NCBI RefSeq assembly: GCF_019931145.1
Contig: NZ_JAIOUV010000003.1
Span: 310,001 to 374,000 of the forward strand
Length of the DNA stretch: 64,000 bases
Direction: 5' to 3'
Source: Marinicella meishanensis
GTDB lineage: Bacteria > Pseudomonadota > Gammaproteobacteria > Xanthomonadales > Marinicellaceae
Shown: positions 27,947 through 36,802 of the stretch, piece by piece
Numbering within the stretch: the stretch's first letter is position 1
How the letters are laid out: each line of letters starts with the position of its first letter
Made by a program: the position numbers and the translations under genes
Notes under the pieces: model-generated
What the model was told of the DNA's origin: nothing
The model's input: only the letters and a program-made list of their open reading frames with translations
Database searches by the model: none

Positions 27947-28867
27947 ATGCCAACACTTGCCGATACAGTTGTCACCCAACCCAGGCCACAAGTGTTGTTG
28001 GTAGACGATGAACCTCGGATTTTGCGTTCATTGCGGGCCGCCTTGAAAAGAGACTATGACATCACCACGGCCAGTAATGGTCGTGACGCCCAAAAAATCA
28101 TCAAGGCCAATGCCAATTTGTCGGTGATCATTTCGGATGAGCGCATGCCAGGTTTGTTGGGACATGAGTTGCTGGCTTGGAGCAAACAGCACCGGCCACA
28201 GGTGACCCGGATTTTAATGACGGGTTATTCAGATTTGCAAGCCATTCAAAACTCCATCAATGAGGCCGAAGTTTTCAAGTACATCACCAAGCCATGGAAC
28301 ATTGGTGAGTTAAAAGCCGTGATTGATGATGGCATCATCCATGAAAATACCCACCATCAATTCCTTGACAGTGACCGCCCGGAACCGACCAATGAATGCC
28401 TCTTGGCGATCATGAATCGGGTGAATTCAAATGACGGTATTTACCACAAAGTGGCCAAGTCATTGGCCAAGAAAACGGTCATGGCTGATGACATCGGCGC
28501 CGTGTTCAACGTGTTGGAGCGCCATTCAAACGTGGGAGTGTTGTTTGTCGATGATGATCGGGTCGATGCAGACACGGTCAACACAGTGACCTTGATTCAT
28601 GAGAAATACCCCAGTGTGGTGATCATCGTGGCCACTTCAGCAGCCGACGGTAACAGCGCCATCAAACTGTTGAACAGTGGGCAAATTTTCCGGTACTTGG
28701 TGAAACCATTGACCGCCACCCGGTTGTTGCCCATGTTGCAAGCCGCCATCAAGCAGTATGAGGAAAAAGCCGCCAAACAGGCCCACATCAAACAAGCATA
28801 CAGTGATGATACAGGCGATTCATTGATCAAAGCCTATTGGCAAAAGGTCATGAAATTGTGGCACTGA
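27947..28867 (+). CDS. Double-receiver response regulator without output domain
   Basis: A 306-residue protein. The first receiver (about 15-125) is complete: Asp20/Asp21, phospho-acceptor Asp64 in ISDERMPG, Thr92 region MTGYSD, and Lys115 in YITKPW. The SDERMPG and LMTGYSD forms resemble the RpfG/HD-GYP-associated receivers, but no HD-GYP follows. A second, degenerate receiver-like fold occupies about 195-265, with VGVLFVDDD (Asp202 or 203), VVIIVATSA and FRYLVKP (Lys253). Nothing resembling a DNA-binding or enzymatic domain follows; the tail is helical. It lies eight bases after the kinase gene, so it is the likely partner. It may act by protein-protein contact or as a phosphate relay or sink. 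Confidence 0.85.
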   Translation: MPTLADTVVTQPRPQVLLVDDEPRILRSLRAALKRDYDITTASNGRDAQKIIKANANLSVIISDERMPGLLGHELLAWSKQHRPQVTRILMTGYSDLQAIQNSINEAEVFKYITKPWNIGELKAVIDDGIIHENTHHQFLDSDRPEPTNECLLAIMNRVNSNDGIYHKVAKSLAKKTVMADDIGAVFNVLERHSNVGVLFVDDDRVDADTVNTVTLIHEKYPSVVIIVATSAADGNSAIKLLNSGQIFRYLVKPLTATRLLPMLQAAIKQYEEKAAKQAHIKQAYSDDTGDSLIKAYWQKVMKLWH

Positions 28868-28884
28868 ATGGCAAGTATTCAATC

Positions 28885-30798
28885 TCAGTCAGCCGGGTAG
28901 CCCAAGACCGACAGGACCGCTGAAATTTCATCCAAAATGGTGGGGTCATCAATGGTGGCTGGTGCGGTGAAATCCTCGCCGTTGGCCATGGCACGGATGG
29001 TGCCGCGCAAGATTTTTCCGGAACGCGTTTTGGGCAATCGTTGCACCAGGGCGACGTTTTTGAAGGCCGCCACTGGGCCGATTTTTTCCCGCACCCGTTG
29101 AATCAATTCGCCACTGAGCTGTGCCGGCGAGGTCTGCACGCCGTCTTTGGTGACCACCAAGCCCAAAGGCACTTCGCCCTTCAGCGGACAGTTCACCCCC
29201 ATCACCGCACATTCCGCCACCGCTGGGTGAGCTGCCAACACTTCCTCCATCGCCCCGGTTGACATGCGATGACCGGCAACGTTAATCACGTCGTCGATGC
29301 GGCTCATGATGAACAGGTAGCCATCCTCATCTTGGTAGCCAGCATCACCGGTCAGGTAGTGGCCTGGAAAGGTCGATAAATATGAGGCTTTGAAACGGTC
29401 ATCGTCTTGCCACAAGGTGGGTAAGGTACCCGGTGGCAGTGGTAATTCAATGACGATGTGGCCCATGGTGTTGTGTGGCACTTCATGACCCAGGGCGTCC
29501 ACCACTTTCACCGCATAGCCAGGCACGGCTTTGGTCGGTGAACCGGGTTTCACGGGCAAGGCTTCAATGCCCAGGCAGTTGGCGGCAATGGCCCAACCGG
29601 TCTCGGTTTGCCACCAGTGGTCGATGACCGGAACTTTTAACTGTTCCTGGGCCCAGCTCAAGGTGTCGGGATCACAGCGTTCACCGGCCAAAAACAAAGC
29701 CTTGAAATGGCTGAGGTTATGCTGCTGTATCAAGTGGCCATCGGGATCCTCTTTGCGGATCGCCCGAAAAGCCGTGGGTGCGGTGAACAAGGCTTTGACC
29801 CGGTGCTCGGCGATGACCCGCCAAAAAGCCCCGGCATCGGGTGTGCCCACCGGTTTGCCTTCATACACCACGGTGGTCGAACCATTGATCAATGGCGCAT
29901 AACAGATGTACGAATGACCGACCACCCAGCCGACATCGGAGGCCGCCCAAAACACCTCACCAGGCTGGATGTCATAGATGTGTTGCATGCTCCATTGCAT
30001 GGCCACCGCATGCCCCCCGTTGTCTCGCACCACCCCTTTGGGTTGGCCGGTGGTGCCTGAGGTATACAAAATATATAAGGGATCGGTGGCTTGGACCGGC
30101 ACACAGGCCACCTGCGGTGCGTGGCGCATGATGCTGGCCCAATCCACATCACGGGGCGCATCCAGGTTGGCCTGACATTCAGGCCGTTGCAAAATCAAAC
30201 ACCGTTCGGGCTGGTGCTGAGACTGCCGCAAGGCTTCATCCAACAACGGTTTGTAAGCAATCACCTTATTCACTTCGATGCCACAGGAGGCCGCGAGGAT
30301 GAGTTTGGGTTGGGCATCATCGATGCGGGCGGCCAATTCTTTGGCCGCGAACCCACCAAACACCACCGAATGCACCGCACCGATGCGGGCACAGGCCAAC
30401 ATGGCAATGATGGCCTCCGGTATCATGGGCAAATAGATGATCACCCGATCACCCGCTTCCACACCCAATTGGTCCATGGCCCCGGCCAAGCGGGACACAT
30501 GATGCAACAGTTGTTGATAAGTCAGGGTGTTTTGCTGCTGCGTGACGGGACTGTCATAGATGATCGCGACTTGGTCACCGCGGCCGGCCGCCACGTGGCG
30601 ATCCACCGCATTGTGACAGGTGTTCATCACCCCACCGGTGAACCACCGATAAAATGGTGGCTGGCGGTCGTCCAGCACCCGCTCATAGGGTTCAAACCAA
30701 TCAATCTGACTGGCCGCTTCGGCCCAAAATATTTCGGGTTGTTCGATCGATTTTTGGTATTGTGTTGGGTAATCATTTCCCACAATCTTCAGCCACAA
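28885..30798 (-). CDS. Propionate/acetate-CoA ligase (acyl-CoA synthetase)
   Basis: An AMP-forming short-chain acyl-CoA synthetase of about 637 residues, PrpE/Acs-like. Motifs: YTSGTTGQPKGVVRDNGGHA (P-loop), WWQTETGWAI, YLTGDAGYQDEDGYLFIMSR and, near the C-terminus, RLPKTRSGKILRG with the Lys that is acetylated in this family. The order of residues around ASDVGWVVGHSYICYAPL favours the PrpE (propionyl) side over acetyl-CoA synthetase, but this is not certain. The frame starts with TTG at 30798, which has GGGG upstream; GTG at 30783 is an alternative and gives a more typical N-terminus. Convergent with the double-receiver gene. An enoyl-CoA hydratase gene lies upstream but is separated by a terminator. 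Confidence 0.9.
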   Translation of the reverse strand: MWLKIVGNDYPTQYQKSIEQPEIFWAEAASQIDWFEPYERVLDDRQPPFYRWFTGGVMNTCHNAVDRHVAAGRGDQVAIIYDSPVTQQQNTLTYQQLLHHVSRLAGAMDQLGVEAGDRVIIYLPMIPEAIIAMLACARIGAVHSVVFGGFAAKELAARIDDAQPKLILAASCGIEVNKVIAYKPLLDEALRQSQHQPERCLILQRPECQANLDAPRDVDWASIMRHAPQVACVPVQATDPLYILYTSGTTGQPKGVVRDNGGHAVAMQWSMQHIYDIQPGEVFWAASDVGWVVGHSYICYAPLINGSTTVVYEGKPVGTPDAGAFWRVIAEHRVKALFTAPTAFRAIRKEDPDGHLIQQHNLSHFKALFLAGERCDPDTLSWAQEQLKVPVIDHWWQTETGWAIAANCLGIEALPVKPGSPTKAVPGYAVKVVDALGHEVPHNTMGHIVIELPLPPGTLPTLWQDDDRFKASYLSTFPGHYLTGDAGYQDEDGYLFIMSRIDDVINVAGHRMSTGAMEEVLAAHPAVAECAVMGVNCPLKGEVPLGLVVTKDGVQTSPAQLSGELIQRVREKIGPVAAFKNVALVQRLPKTRSGKILRGTIRAMANGEDFTAPATIDDPTILDEISAVLSVLGYPAD

Positions 30799-30856
30799 AA
30801 CAAAACCCCATTATCCAACCTGCGGCCGCACAAAAACCATTAGACTTTAGGCTTAT

Positions 30857-30883
30857 AAAAAAGGCGCCAGCGGCGCCTTTTTT
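30857..30883 (-). terminator. Intrinsic terminator after enoyl-CoA hydratase gene
   Basis: The stem GGCGCC (30863-30868) / GGCGCC (30872-30877) with an AGC loop is flanked by six A (30857-30862) and six T (30878-30883). On the minus strand it has a six-base T-run and lies 20 bases past the enoyl-CoA hydratase stop. It would work in either direction. Confidence 0.85.
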
Positions 30884-30902
30884 GATGCCTTGTTGATTGT
30901 GC

Positions 30903-31679
30903 TTATTTGCCGGCGAATTTCGCGGCGCGTTTTTCCAGGAAGGCGGCGGTGCCTTCGTTTTTGTCTTCAGAGGCGCAGCAGATGCCGAAGGCCTTGACTT
31001 CGTAGTCCAGGGCGTCGGGCAGGGCGCATTCGAGGCCTTTGTTGATGGCATCGATGGTCATGCTCAGGGCGATCGGTGCTGAGTTGGCCAGTTGTTCGGC
31101 CACTTTGGTCACGGTGGGCAACAATTCGCCTTGAGGGACCACCCAGTTGGCCAGGCCAATTTGTTCGGCTTTGTCGGCCGAGACCATGTCACCGAGCAGG
31201 TTCATTTCCATTGATTTGCCTTTGCCGACCAAGCGAGTCAGGCGTTGGGTGCCGCCGAAGCCGGGGATCACACCCAACTTGATTTCCGGTTGGCCGAATT
31301 TGGCGTTGTCCGAGGCGATGCGCAAATGACAGGCCATGGCCAGCTCGCAACCTCCGCCCAAGGCAAAACCGTTGACTGCGGCGATCACCGGTTTACCACA
31401 GTTTTCGATGTGGTTGAACACGCTTTGACCGTAGCGGGCAAATTGCATGCCGGTCATGGCATCGGTGGTGGCCAGTTCTGAAATATCGGCACCAGCCACG
31501 AAGGCTTTGTCGCCGGCGCCGGTGATGATGATCACCGCCACTTCATCGTTGTCGGTGGCGTCCATGACGATGCCGTCCAATTCACGCAAGGTGGCCTGAT
31601 TCAGGGCATTGAGTTTATCGGGGCGGTTGATGGTGATGGTGAGGATGCGGTTTTCCAATTGGGATAAGACGTTGGCCAT
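30903..31679 (-). CDS. Enoyl-CoA hydratase/isomerase (crotonase family)
   Basis: A 258-residue crotonase acting on 2-enoyl-CoA thioesters, the standard length for a single-domain enoyl-CoA hydratase. Both catalytic glutamates are present, in NGFALGGGCELAMACHLR and FGQPEIKLGVIPGFGGTQ, and the oxyanion-hole block AFVAGADISEL is intact, so it is likely a true hydratase of beta-oxidation or branched-chain breakdown. It is a single gene with its own terminator, adjacent to the propionyl/acetyl-CoA synthetase gene. No clear ribosome site precedes the ATG at 31679. Confidence 0.93.
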   Translation of the reverse strand: MANVLSQLENRILTITINRPDKLNALNQATLRELDGIVMDATDNDEVAVIIITGAGDKAFVAGADISELATTDAMTGMQFARYGQSVFNHIENCGKPVIAAVNGFALGGGCELAMACHLRIASDNAKFGQPEIKLGVIPGFGGTQRLTRLVGKGKSMEMNLLGDMVSADKAEQIGLANWVVPQGELLPTVTKVAEQLANSAPIALSMTIDAINKGLECALPDALDYEVKAFGICCASEDKNEGTAAFLEKRAAKFAGK

Positions 31680-31802
31680 GAGGTTTGTGTGATTTTAAGA
31701 GCCCGAAATTATAGCAACAAAAGCCCAGCGCACCAAATCATTAGAATAACGTTAAATCGTGTGACAATGCGGTGACTAACGCGCCTAAATTGAACTTATT
31801 AG

Positions 31803-31844
31803 TGGCTGGCGTGTCTTGTTTAACTCGAATGGCTGGCGTACAAT
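31803..31844 (+). promoter_or_regulatory. Promoter of the FKBP gene with a 10-base direct repeat
   Basis: TTGTTT (31816-31821) and TACAAT (31839-31844) are spaced 17 bases apart, 29 bases before the ATG. The 10-mer TGGCTGGCGT occurs at 31803-31812 and again at 31830-31839, 27 bases apart, bracketing the -35 and touching the -10. It could be a regulator site or chance. Confidence 0.5.
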
Positions 31845-31872
31845 ACGCGGCTGATTTTATAAGAGGTTAACC

Positions 31873-32601
31873 ATGAGAAAACGAATGACCATTTTGTTTT
31901 TGGCCCTGTCTTTGTCTGCCATGGCCCAAAACGAACAAGCGGTTCCCAAAAGTTCAGACATTCAGTTTGACAAAGCCGCCGCTTCTTATGCCATTGGCTA
32001 CCGCATGGGCTTGCAAGCCGCCGGTCGTGAAGGCAGTGATTTTGAGCTGGACATTGAACAAGCTGTTAAAGGCTTGCGTGATGCCGCCACCAAAAAAGAA
32101 CCTTCGGTAGATCGTGAAGTGATGACCGCAGAGTATGGAAAATACCAACAAAAACTGCAGCTGTTCCAACGCGAAGGTTTCATGGAAATGGCCACTGACA
32201 ACCAAAAGCGCAGTGATGAATTTTTGGCGCAAAACCGCGGCAAAAACGGCATCAAAGAGTTGGCTTCTGGCATCCAATACCGCGTGATTGAAACCGGTGC
32301 CGGCCGCAATGCCAGCCTGGATGACAAAGTCAAAGTGCATTACAGCGGTAAATTGATTGGTACCGAGGTGTTTGACAACTACCAAGAATTTGACAGCACC
32401 TACAAAAACGGCCAACCCCTGGAAATGGACATGACCAAAATTGGCATGCCTGGCTGGCGTGAAATCATTCCGATGATGAAAGCCGGTGACAAATGGCAAG
32501 TGTTCCTGCCACCCGAAATGGCTTATGGCGTGCAAGGACAAGGCCCCATTGGCCCCAACGAAGTGTTGGTGTTTGATGTGCATTTGCTGGAAATCCTGTA
32601 A
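31873..32601 (+). CDS. Periplasmic FKBP-type peptidyl-prolyl isomerase (Mip/FkpA-like)
   Basis: A 242-residue exported foldase that catalyses cis/trans proline isomerisation. The signal peptide is MRKRMTILFLALSLSAMAQ. Residues about 35-125 form the helical dimerisation arm (YAIGYRMGLQ and following helices). The FKBP domain lies at about 135-242 with VKVHYSGKLIGTEVFD, GWREIIPMMKAGDKWQVFLPPEMAYG and VFDVHLLEI. The PPIase core has an insertion around NYQEFDSTYKNGQ compared with the simplest members, but the binding-pocket aromatic residues seem retained. A ribosome site AGAGG lies before the ATG. It is followed by two hairpins, the second a clear terminator. Confidence 0.93.
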   Translation: MRKRMTILFLALSLSAMAQNEQAVPKSSDIQFDKAAASYAIGYRMGLQAAGREGSDFELDIEQAVKGLRDAATKKEPSVDREVMTAEYGKYQQKLQLFQREGFMEMATDNQKRSDEFLAQNRGKNGIKELASGIQYRVIETGAGRNASLDDKVKVHYSGKLIGTEVFDNYQEFDSTYKNGQPLEMDMTKIGMPGWREIIPMMKAGDKWQVFLPPEMAYGVQGQGPIGPNEVLVFDVHLLEIL

Positions 32602-32617
32602 AATCCAAGACACATCG

Positions 32618-32672
32618 CCAATCAATGTTTGATTGGAGTGAAGAGGCAAGTTGATCAAACTTGCCTTTTTTT
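32618..32672 (+). terminator. Tandem hairpins ending in an intrinsic terminator after the FKBP gene
   Basis: CCAATCA/TGATTGG (32618-32636, 5-base loop) is followed by GGCAAGTT (32645-32652) / AACTTGCC (32658-32665) with a GATCA loop and seven T (32666-32672). The second is a textbook intrinsic terminator. It ends 10 bases before the Nudix gene starts, so that gene needs a promoter inside this region or some readthrough. Confidence 0.85.
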
Positions 32673-32682
32673 GCTTTAAACC

Positions 32683-33270
32683 ATGGAATATTTCAGCCAA
32701 CAAGTCAAACCCCACCTCAATCAGGATCTGATTGATGAACAACTGTGGCAAGGCTCGGGTGGTGACATGGTGCGGGCGGCGGCGGTGTTGTTTCCGTTTT
32801 ATTGGAAACAAGGGGCGCCGTGGGTGTTGTTGACCCAGCGCAACGAACAACTGAAGCACCATTCTGGGCAGGTCAGTTTCCCCGGCGGCGGCTATGAGGT
32901 GCAGGACAAAAACATCAAGCACACCGCCTACCGCGAAACCTTTGAGGAAATCGGGGTGCCACGAGAGCGCATCCAACTGTGGGGCTTTCTGGACGGTCTG
33001 CCGTCCATCAGTGGCTTCCACGTGACACCCTTTGTGGGTGAAATCCAGGACGTGGACAACCTGGTGATTGATGACAATGAGGTGGCCAAAGTGTTTGGCG
33101 TGCCCTTTGCTTTTTTTCAGGATCCGAACAACCGGGTCAAAAACCGCGTCAAAACCCCGTTTGGGGTCAGACATTATTATGTATTCGACTACAAAGGCAA
33201 CGTGATTTGGGGCTTGACTGCCCAAATCATTGTACAATTGGTCGACAGAATGAACCAAGAACAACCATGA
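32683..33270 (+). CDS. Nudix hydrolase, NudL/CoA-diphosphatase type
   Basis: A 195-residue Nudix enzyme. The box reads [20 protein letters not shown] then TFEEIGV; the standard Glu of the first half is replaced and an Asp lies nine residues before the Arg, as in E. coli NudL and other CoA pyrophosphatases. The preceding [10 protein letters not shown] block is the NuCoA signature ([13 protein letters not shown]), so hydrolysis of CoA or a related nucleotide is likely. The last bases overlap miaB by ATGA, making it the first gene of a run with miaB, phoH and ybeY. Confidence 0.87.
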   Translation: MEYFSQQVKPHLNQDLIDEQLWQGSGGDMVRAAAVLFPFYWKQGAPWVLLTQRNEQLKHHSGQVSFPGGGYEVQDKNIKHTAYRETFEEIGVPRERIQLWGFLDGLPSISGFHVTPFVGEIQDVDNLVIDDNEVAKVFGVPFAFFQDPNNRVKNRVKTPFGVRHYYVFDYKGNVIWGLTAQIIVQLVDRMNQEQP

Positions 33271-34598
33271 GTGGCAAAGTATTTATCAAAACCCACGGCT
33301 GTCAGATGAATGAATACGATTCTGACAAAATGCAAGACGTGTTGCTCAAATCGCACGGCCTGGAAGTGACCGACGTCGAAACCGATGCCGATGTGATCCT
33401 GATCAACACCTGCTCAATCCGTGAAAAAGCCCAAGAAAAGGTGTTTTCACAATTGGGCCGTTGGCGCAAGATCAAAGAAAACAACCCCAATGTGATCATT
33501 GGAGTGGGTGGCTGTGTGGCTTCTCAAGAAGGGGATGCCATCATCAAACGGGCGCCTTATGTGGATTTGGTGTTTGGTCCGCAAACCATCCACCGTTTGC
33601 CTGAGTTGTTGGAAGCCCGCCATCAACAGCAACAACCACAGGTGGACATTTCATTCCCCGAAATCGAGAAATTCGATCACTTGCCCAAACCCCGCAAAGA
33701 AGGTCCCGCGGCTTTTGTCTCGATCATGGAAGGTTGCAGTAAGTATTGTTCGTTCTGTGTGGTGCCTTACACCCGCGGCGAAGAGGTGTCACGGCCACTG
33801 GATGGTGTGTTGGCTGAAATCATGCAGTTGGCCGAGCAAGGGGTCAAAGAGGTCAACTTGTTGGGTCAAAACGTCAACGCCTACCGCGGTTTGTCACACG
33901 AAGGGGATGTGGTGGACCTGGCCTTGTTGATTCACTATGTGGCGGCCATTGAGGGCATCGAGCGCATCCGCTTCACCACCTCACACCCGGTGGAATTCAC
34001 CGATGGTTTGATCGAAGCCTATCGGGACGTACCACAACTGGCCAATTACCTGCACTTGCCGGTGCAATCTGGATCCGACCGCATTTTGTCGATGATGAAA
34101 CGCGGGCACACGGCATTGGAATACAAACAAAAAATCCGCAAGTTGCGGGAAGTGCGACCCGACATCAGCCTGTCATCCGATTTCATTGTTGGCTTTCCTG
34201 GTGAAACCCAAAAAGATTTTGACGACACCATGAAGTTAATTCATGACATTGGCTTTGACCAGTGTTTCAGTTTCATTTACTCAGCCAGACCGGGTACACC
34301 GGCGTCATCGATGCCTGATTTGGTCAGTTTGGATGAGAAAAAGGCTCGATTACAGCATTTACAAGCCACCATCAATGACATGGCGGCCAAAATCAGTCAA
34401 AATATGGTGGGTACCACCCAGAAAATTCTGGTTGAAGGCACATCCAAGTGGTCAGACGAAGAACTTTCTGGTAAAACTGAGAACAACCGGGTGGTCAATT
34501 TTGCTGGATCGCAGCGGTTGATTGGGCAGATGGTCGATGTGGTCATCACCGAAGCATTAAGAAACTCTTTGAGAGGTCGTGTATTGATTAATGAATAA
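33267..34598 (+). CDS. miaB: tRNA-2-methylthio-N6-dimethylallyladenosine synthase
   Basis: MiaB adds the methylthio group at position 2 of i6A37 in tRNA. The 443 residues contain the N-terminal iron-sulfur cysteines Cys12, Cys49 and Cys83, the radical-SAM triad Cys157, Cys161, Cys164 in CSKYCSFC, and the TRAM end [21 protein letters not shown]. coli MiaB is 474 residues; the shortening is at the ends. The start ATG overlaps the Nudix stop; an earlier frame opening inside the Nudix gene is not used. The end overlaps phoH by 8 bases. Confidence 0.97.
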   Translation: MSGKVFIKTHGCQMNEYDSDKMQDVLLKSHGLEVTDVETDADVILINTCSIREKAQEKVFSQLGRWRKIKENNPNVIIGVGGCVASQEGDAIIKRAPYVDLVFGPQTIHRLPELLEARHQQQQPQVDISFPEIEKFDHLPKPRKEGPAAFVSIMEGCSKYCSFCVVPYTRGEEVSRPLDGVLAEIMQLAEQGVKEVNLLGQNVNAYRGLSHEGDVVDLALLIHYVAAIEGIERIRFTTSHPVEFTDGLIEAYRDVPQLANYLHLPVQSGSDRILSMMKRGHTALEYKQKIRKLREVRPDISLSSDFIVGFPGETQKDFDDTMKLIHDIGFDQCFSFIYSARPGTPASSMPDLVSLDEKKARLQHLQATINDMAAKISQNMVGTTQKILVEGTSKWSDEELSGKTENNRVVNFAGSQRLIGQMVDVVITEALRNSLRGRVLINE

Positions 34599-35568
34599 TG
34601 TGAAAAATATCAAACCAACCGTCCGCAACATGGAATTCGCGGACGTGAACAACGGAAGTTTGGTTAATTTGTATGGACAGCAGGATGTGCACCTCAAGTT
34701 ATTGGCGGAGCACACCGGAACCGACATCCACGCCCGTGGACAAAACTTCCAAATCAAAGGTAACGCCGAACAGGTCGATCAAGCAGTCAAGATGCTGCAT
34801 TTGTTGGTCAAAGAGGCCCGCAAAGAAGCCTTGAACCCGGAAATTGTGCATGTGATCCTGGCCGGCAATGCCAGTAAACCCGATTACGAACCCCAGGAAG
34901 TGGCGATCCAAACCAAAGCCGGGGTCATCACTGGGCGGTCGGACAACCAAAAAGAATACCTGCACAACATCGTCACCCATGACATCAACTTTGGCATTGG
35001 GCCGGCCGGTACCGGCAAGACTTACCTGGCCGTGGCCTGCGCGGTGGAAGCTTTCTTGACCGATCGCGTGCGCCGCTTGGTGTTGGTGCGTCCCGCGGTC
35101 GAAGCCGGTGAGCGCCTGGGCTTTTTGCCCGGTGACCTGAGTGACAAGGTCGATCCATATCTCAGGCCATTGTATGACGCCTTGTATGACATGCTGGGCC
35201 ACAACAAAGTCGAAAAAATGCTGGAAAAAAACCAGATCGAAGTGGCGCCATTGGCCTTCATGCGGGGGCGGACATTGAATGACGCATTTGTGATCCTGGA
35301 TGAAGCCCAGAACACCACCGTCGAGCAGATGAAGATGTTCCTGACGCGCACGGGCTTCAACACCACGGTGGTGGTTACCGGGGACATCACGCAAATTGAT
35401 TTGCGGCCGGGTGAAAAGTCCGGTTTGAAGCACGCCATGGGCATTTTGCCCAACATCAAGGGCATCAGTTTCAGTTGGTTCAAGTCCAAAGACGTGGTGC
35501 GCCATTCACTGGTGCAAAAGATTGTTGATGCTTACGACAATGAAAAGAGCCACCATAAATCCGAATGA
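34591..35568 (+). CDS. ybeZ: PhoH-like ATPase (YbeZ)
   Basis: A 325-residue PhoH-family ATPase. An N-terminal KH-like part (about 20-80) precedes Walker A GPAGTGKT (137-144) and Walker [10 protein letters not shown] (about 235-243), with [10 protein letters not shown] as sensor region. In E. coli ybeZ lies between miaB and ybeY and is thought to help ribosomal RNA maturation with YbeY. The same order is kept here, with an 8-base overlap upstream and an ATGA overlap downstream. Confidence 0.94.
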   Translation: MNNVKNIKPTVRNMEFADVNNGSLVNLYGQQDVHLKLLAEHTGTDIHARGQNFQIKGNAEQVDQAVKMLHLLVKEARKEALNPEIVHVILAGNASKPDYEPQEVAIQTKAGVITGRSDNQKEYLHNIVTHDINFGIGPAGTGKTYLAVACAVEAFLTDRVRRLVLVRPAVEAGERLGFLPGDLSDKVDPYLRPLYDALYDMLGHNKVEKMLEKNQIEVAPLAFMRGRTLNDAFVILDEAQNTTVEQMKMFLTRTGFNTTVVVTGDITQIDLRPGEKSGLKHAMGILPNIKGISFSWFKSKDVVRHSLVQKIVDAYDNEKSHHKSE

Positions 35569-36011
35569 TCCGCGTTGATTTGATCAACGAACAGACCTTA
35601 GCTGCACCCGAAGCCAACCAGTTTCAATACTGGTTGGCGGCTTTGGAAAAGCACCAAACCGCCGAGGGCGAGGTGTGCATCAAAATCGTTGATGAAGCCG
35701 AAAGCCAGTCGCTCAATCACACTTATCGAAATAAAAATCGCCCCACCAATGTGTTGTCATTTCCCAGTGAGGTGCCTAAATTTGTGGCATCCGATCACCT
35801 GGGCGACCTGGCGATTTGCGCGTCTGTCGTGGCCCAGGAAGCCGCTGAACAAGGCAAATCGGTTGCGGACCACTGGGCCCACATGACCATCCACGGCGTG
35901 TTGCATTTATTGGGTTTTGACCACGTGGATGACTGCGATGCCGCAACCATGGAAAGCCTGGAAGTGACGATCCTGCAATCGCTCAACATCGACAACCCAT
36001 ATGCCGCGTGA
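35565..36011 (+). CDS. ybeY: Endoribonuclease YbeY
   Basis: YbeY is a zinc-dependent endoribonuclease for 16S rRNA 3' maturation and 70S quality control. The 148 residues include the metal site [11 protein letters not shown] with His110, His114 and His120, and the conserved [13 protein letters not shown] block. The start overlaps phoH. In E. coli corC and lnt follow; here a TPR lipoprotein gene follows instead. Confidence 0.95.
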   Translation: MIRVDLINEQTLAAPEANQFQYWLAALEKHQTAEGEVCIKIVDEAESQSLNHTYRNKNRPTNVLSFPSEVPKFVASDHLGDLAICASVVAQEAAEQGKSVADHWAHMTIHGVLHLLGFDHVDDCDAATMESLEVTILQSLNIDNPYAA

Positions 36012-36043
36012 ACCCGCCGCCAAATCCGTCCAAGGAGACTTAT

Positions 36044-36763
36044 ATGTGCTGTAAAAACCTTTTGCTGATCGGCTTGACCTGGCTACTGTGTGCTTGTGCC
36101 AGTGACCCCGGTGTGCGCATTGATCAAGTCCCCATGTATGGCGGCATGGACCGGTCGGCTGATCCCAGGCTGGCGGCAGGCGATGCCCAATTCACCGCCC
36201 AAGTCTTGGCTGAGTATGGTGATCCGCGAACTGGCAGCTTGGCTTATGTCGATCAAGGCTTCGCTTATTATGCTGAAGACAACTTGGATGACGCCATGCG
36301 CCGCTTCAACCAGGCTTGGTTGTTGGACGACAGCAACCCGGAAGTGTATTACGGTTTTGGCAGTGTGCTGTTAATGACAGCAGGGGCGTGCCCAGCCCAG
36401 GACATGCTGTAGCGATCTGAACCTTTGGACTGGCAACAACGAAGCACCCAATTAACCATCTATTGGGCGGATTTGGCGTACGTAACGGCCTTGTGTTTGG
36501 CCGCTGATCCACCCTACCAGCCACGCCCAAATCGAGGCGAAATTTGGCGACAAGTGGATCAGTGGCTGGCCCAAGCCCAGGCCACCGGCTTGGCAGCGCA
36601 ATATGTGCAGCAAAAGTGGTGGCAGTCATTGTATTTTCGGGGCAAGTACGCCGCCGCTTGGGCCAAAATCGCTGAATTGCGTGTCTTGGGCGGATCACCC
36701 GATCCCCGCACCCTGAATCTGTTGATGCGGGCCATGCCGGAGCCCAAACCAGCAGGTGATTAA
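36044..36763 (+). pseudogene. TPR lipoprotein gene interrupted by an in-frame TAG
   Basis: ATG 36044 (AAGGAG upstream) begins a lipoprotein of the pattern LLCAC (Cys18) followed by MYGGMDRSADPRLAAGDAQF and a TPR pair (YVDQGFAYYAEDNLDDAMRR, LLDDSNPEVYYGFGSVL). A TAG at 36410-36412 stops it after 122 residues. The same frame stays open for a further 117 codons to TAA at 36761-36763 and looks coding, with a further TPR-like stretch (LYFRGKYAAAWAKIAEL). A CAG-to-TAG change would explain this. It could be a decayed gene, a sequencing error, a truncated but working lipoprotein, or two genes, the second starting weakly at TTG 36425. Last gene of the miaB-phoH-ybeY run. Confidence 0.65.
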
Positions 36764-36802
36764 AGCCCCATCACAGCCGATGGTTGGGTCTTGACCGGAA
36801 GG

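Noticed and set aside
31954-33264. A 436-codon open frame on the minus strand across the FKBP and Nudix genes
   Set aside because: It runs antisense over two genes with clear motifs, spans their terminator and has no family pattern or ribosome site. It is a shadow of the plus-strand codon usage.
34699-35505. A 268-codon minus-strand frame
   Set aside because: It is antisense to phoH, whose Walker motifs are intact. The reading has no domain and is His-rich by codon mirroring.
36425-36763. A separate gene starting at TTG 36425
   Set aside because: It has no ribosome site and lies in the same frame as the interrupted lipoprotein gene, so a continuation of that gene is simpler. It remains an alternative.
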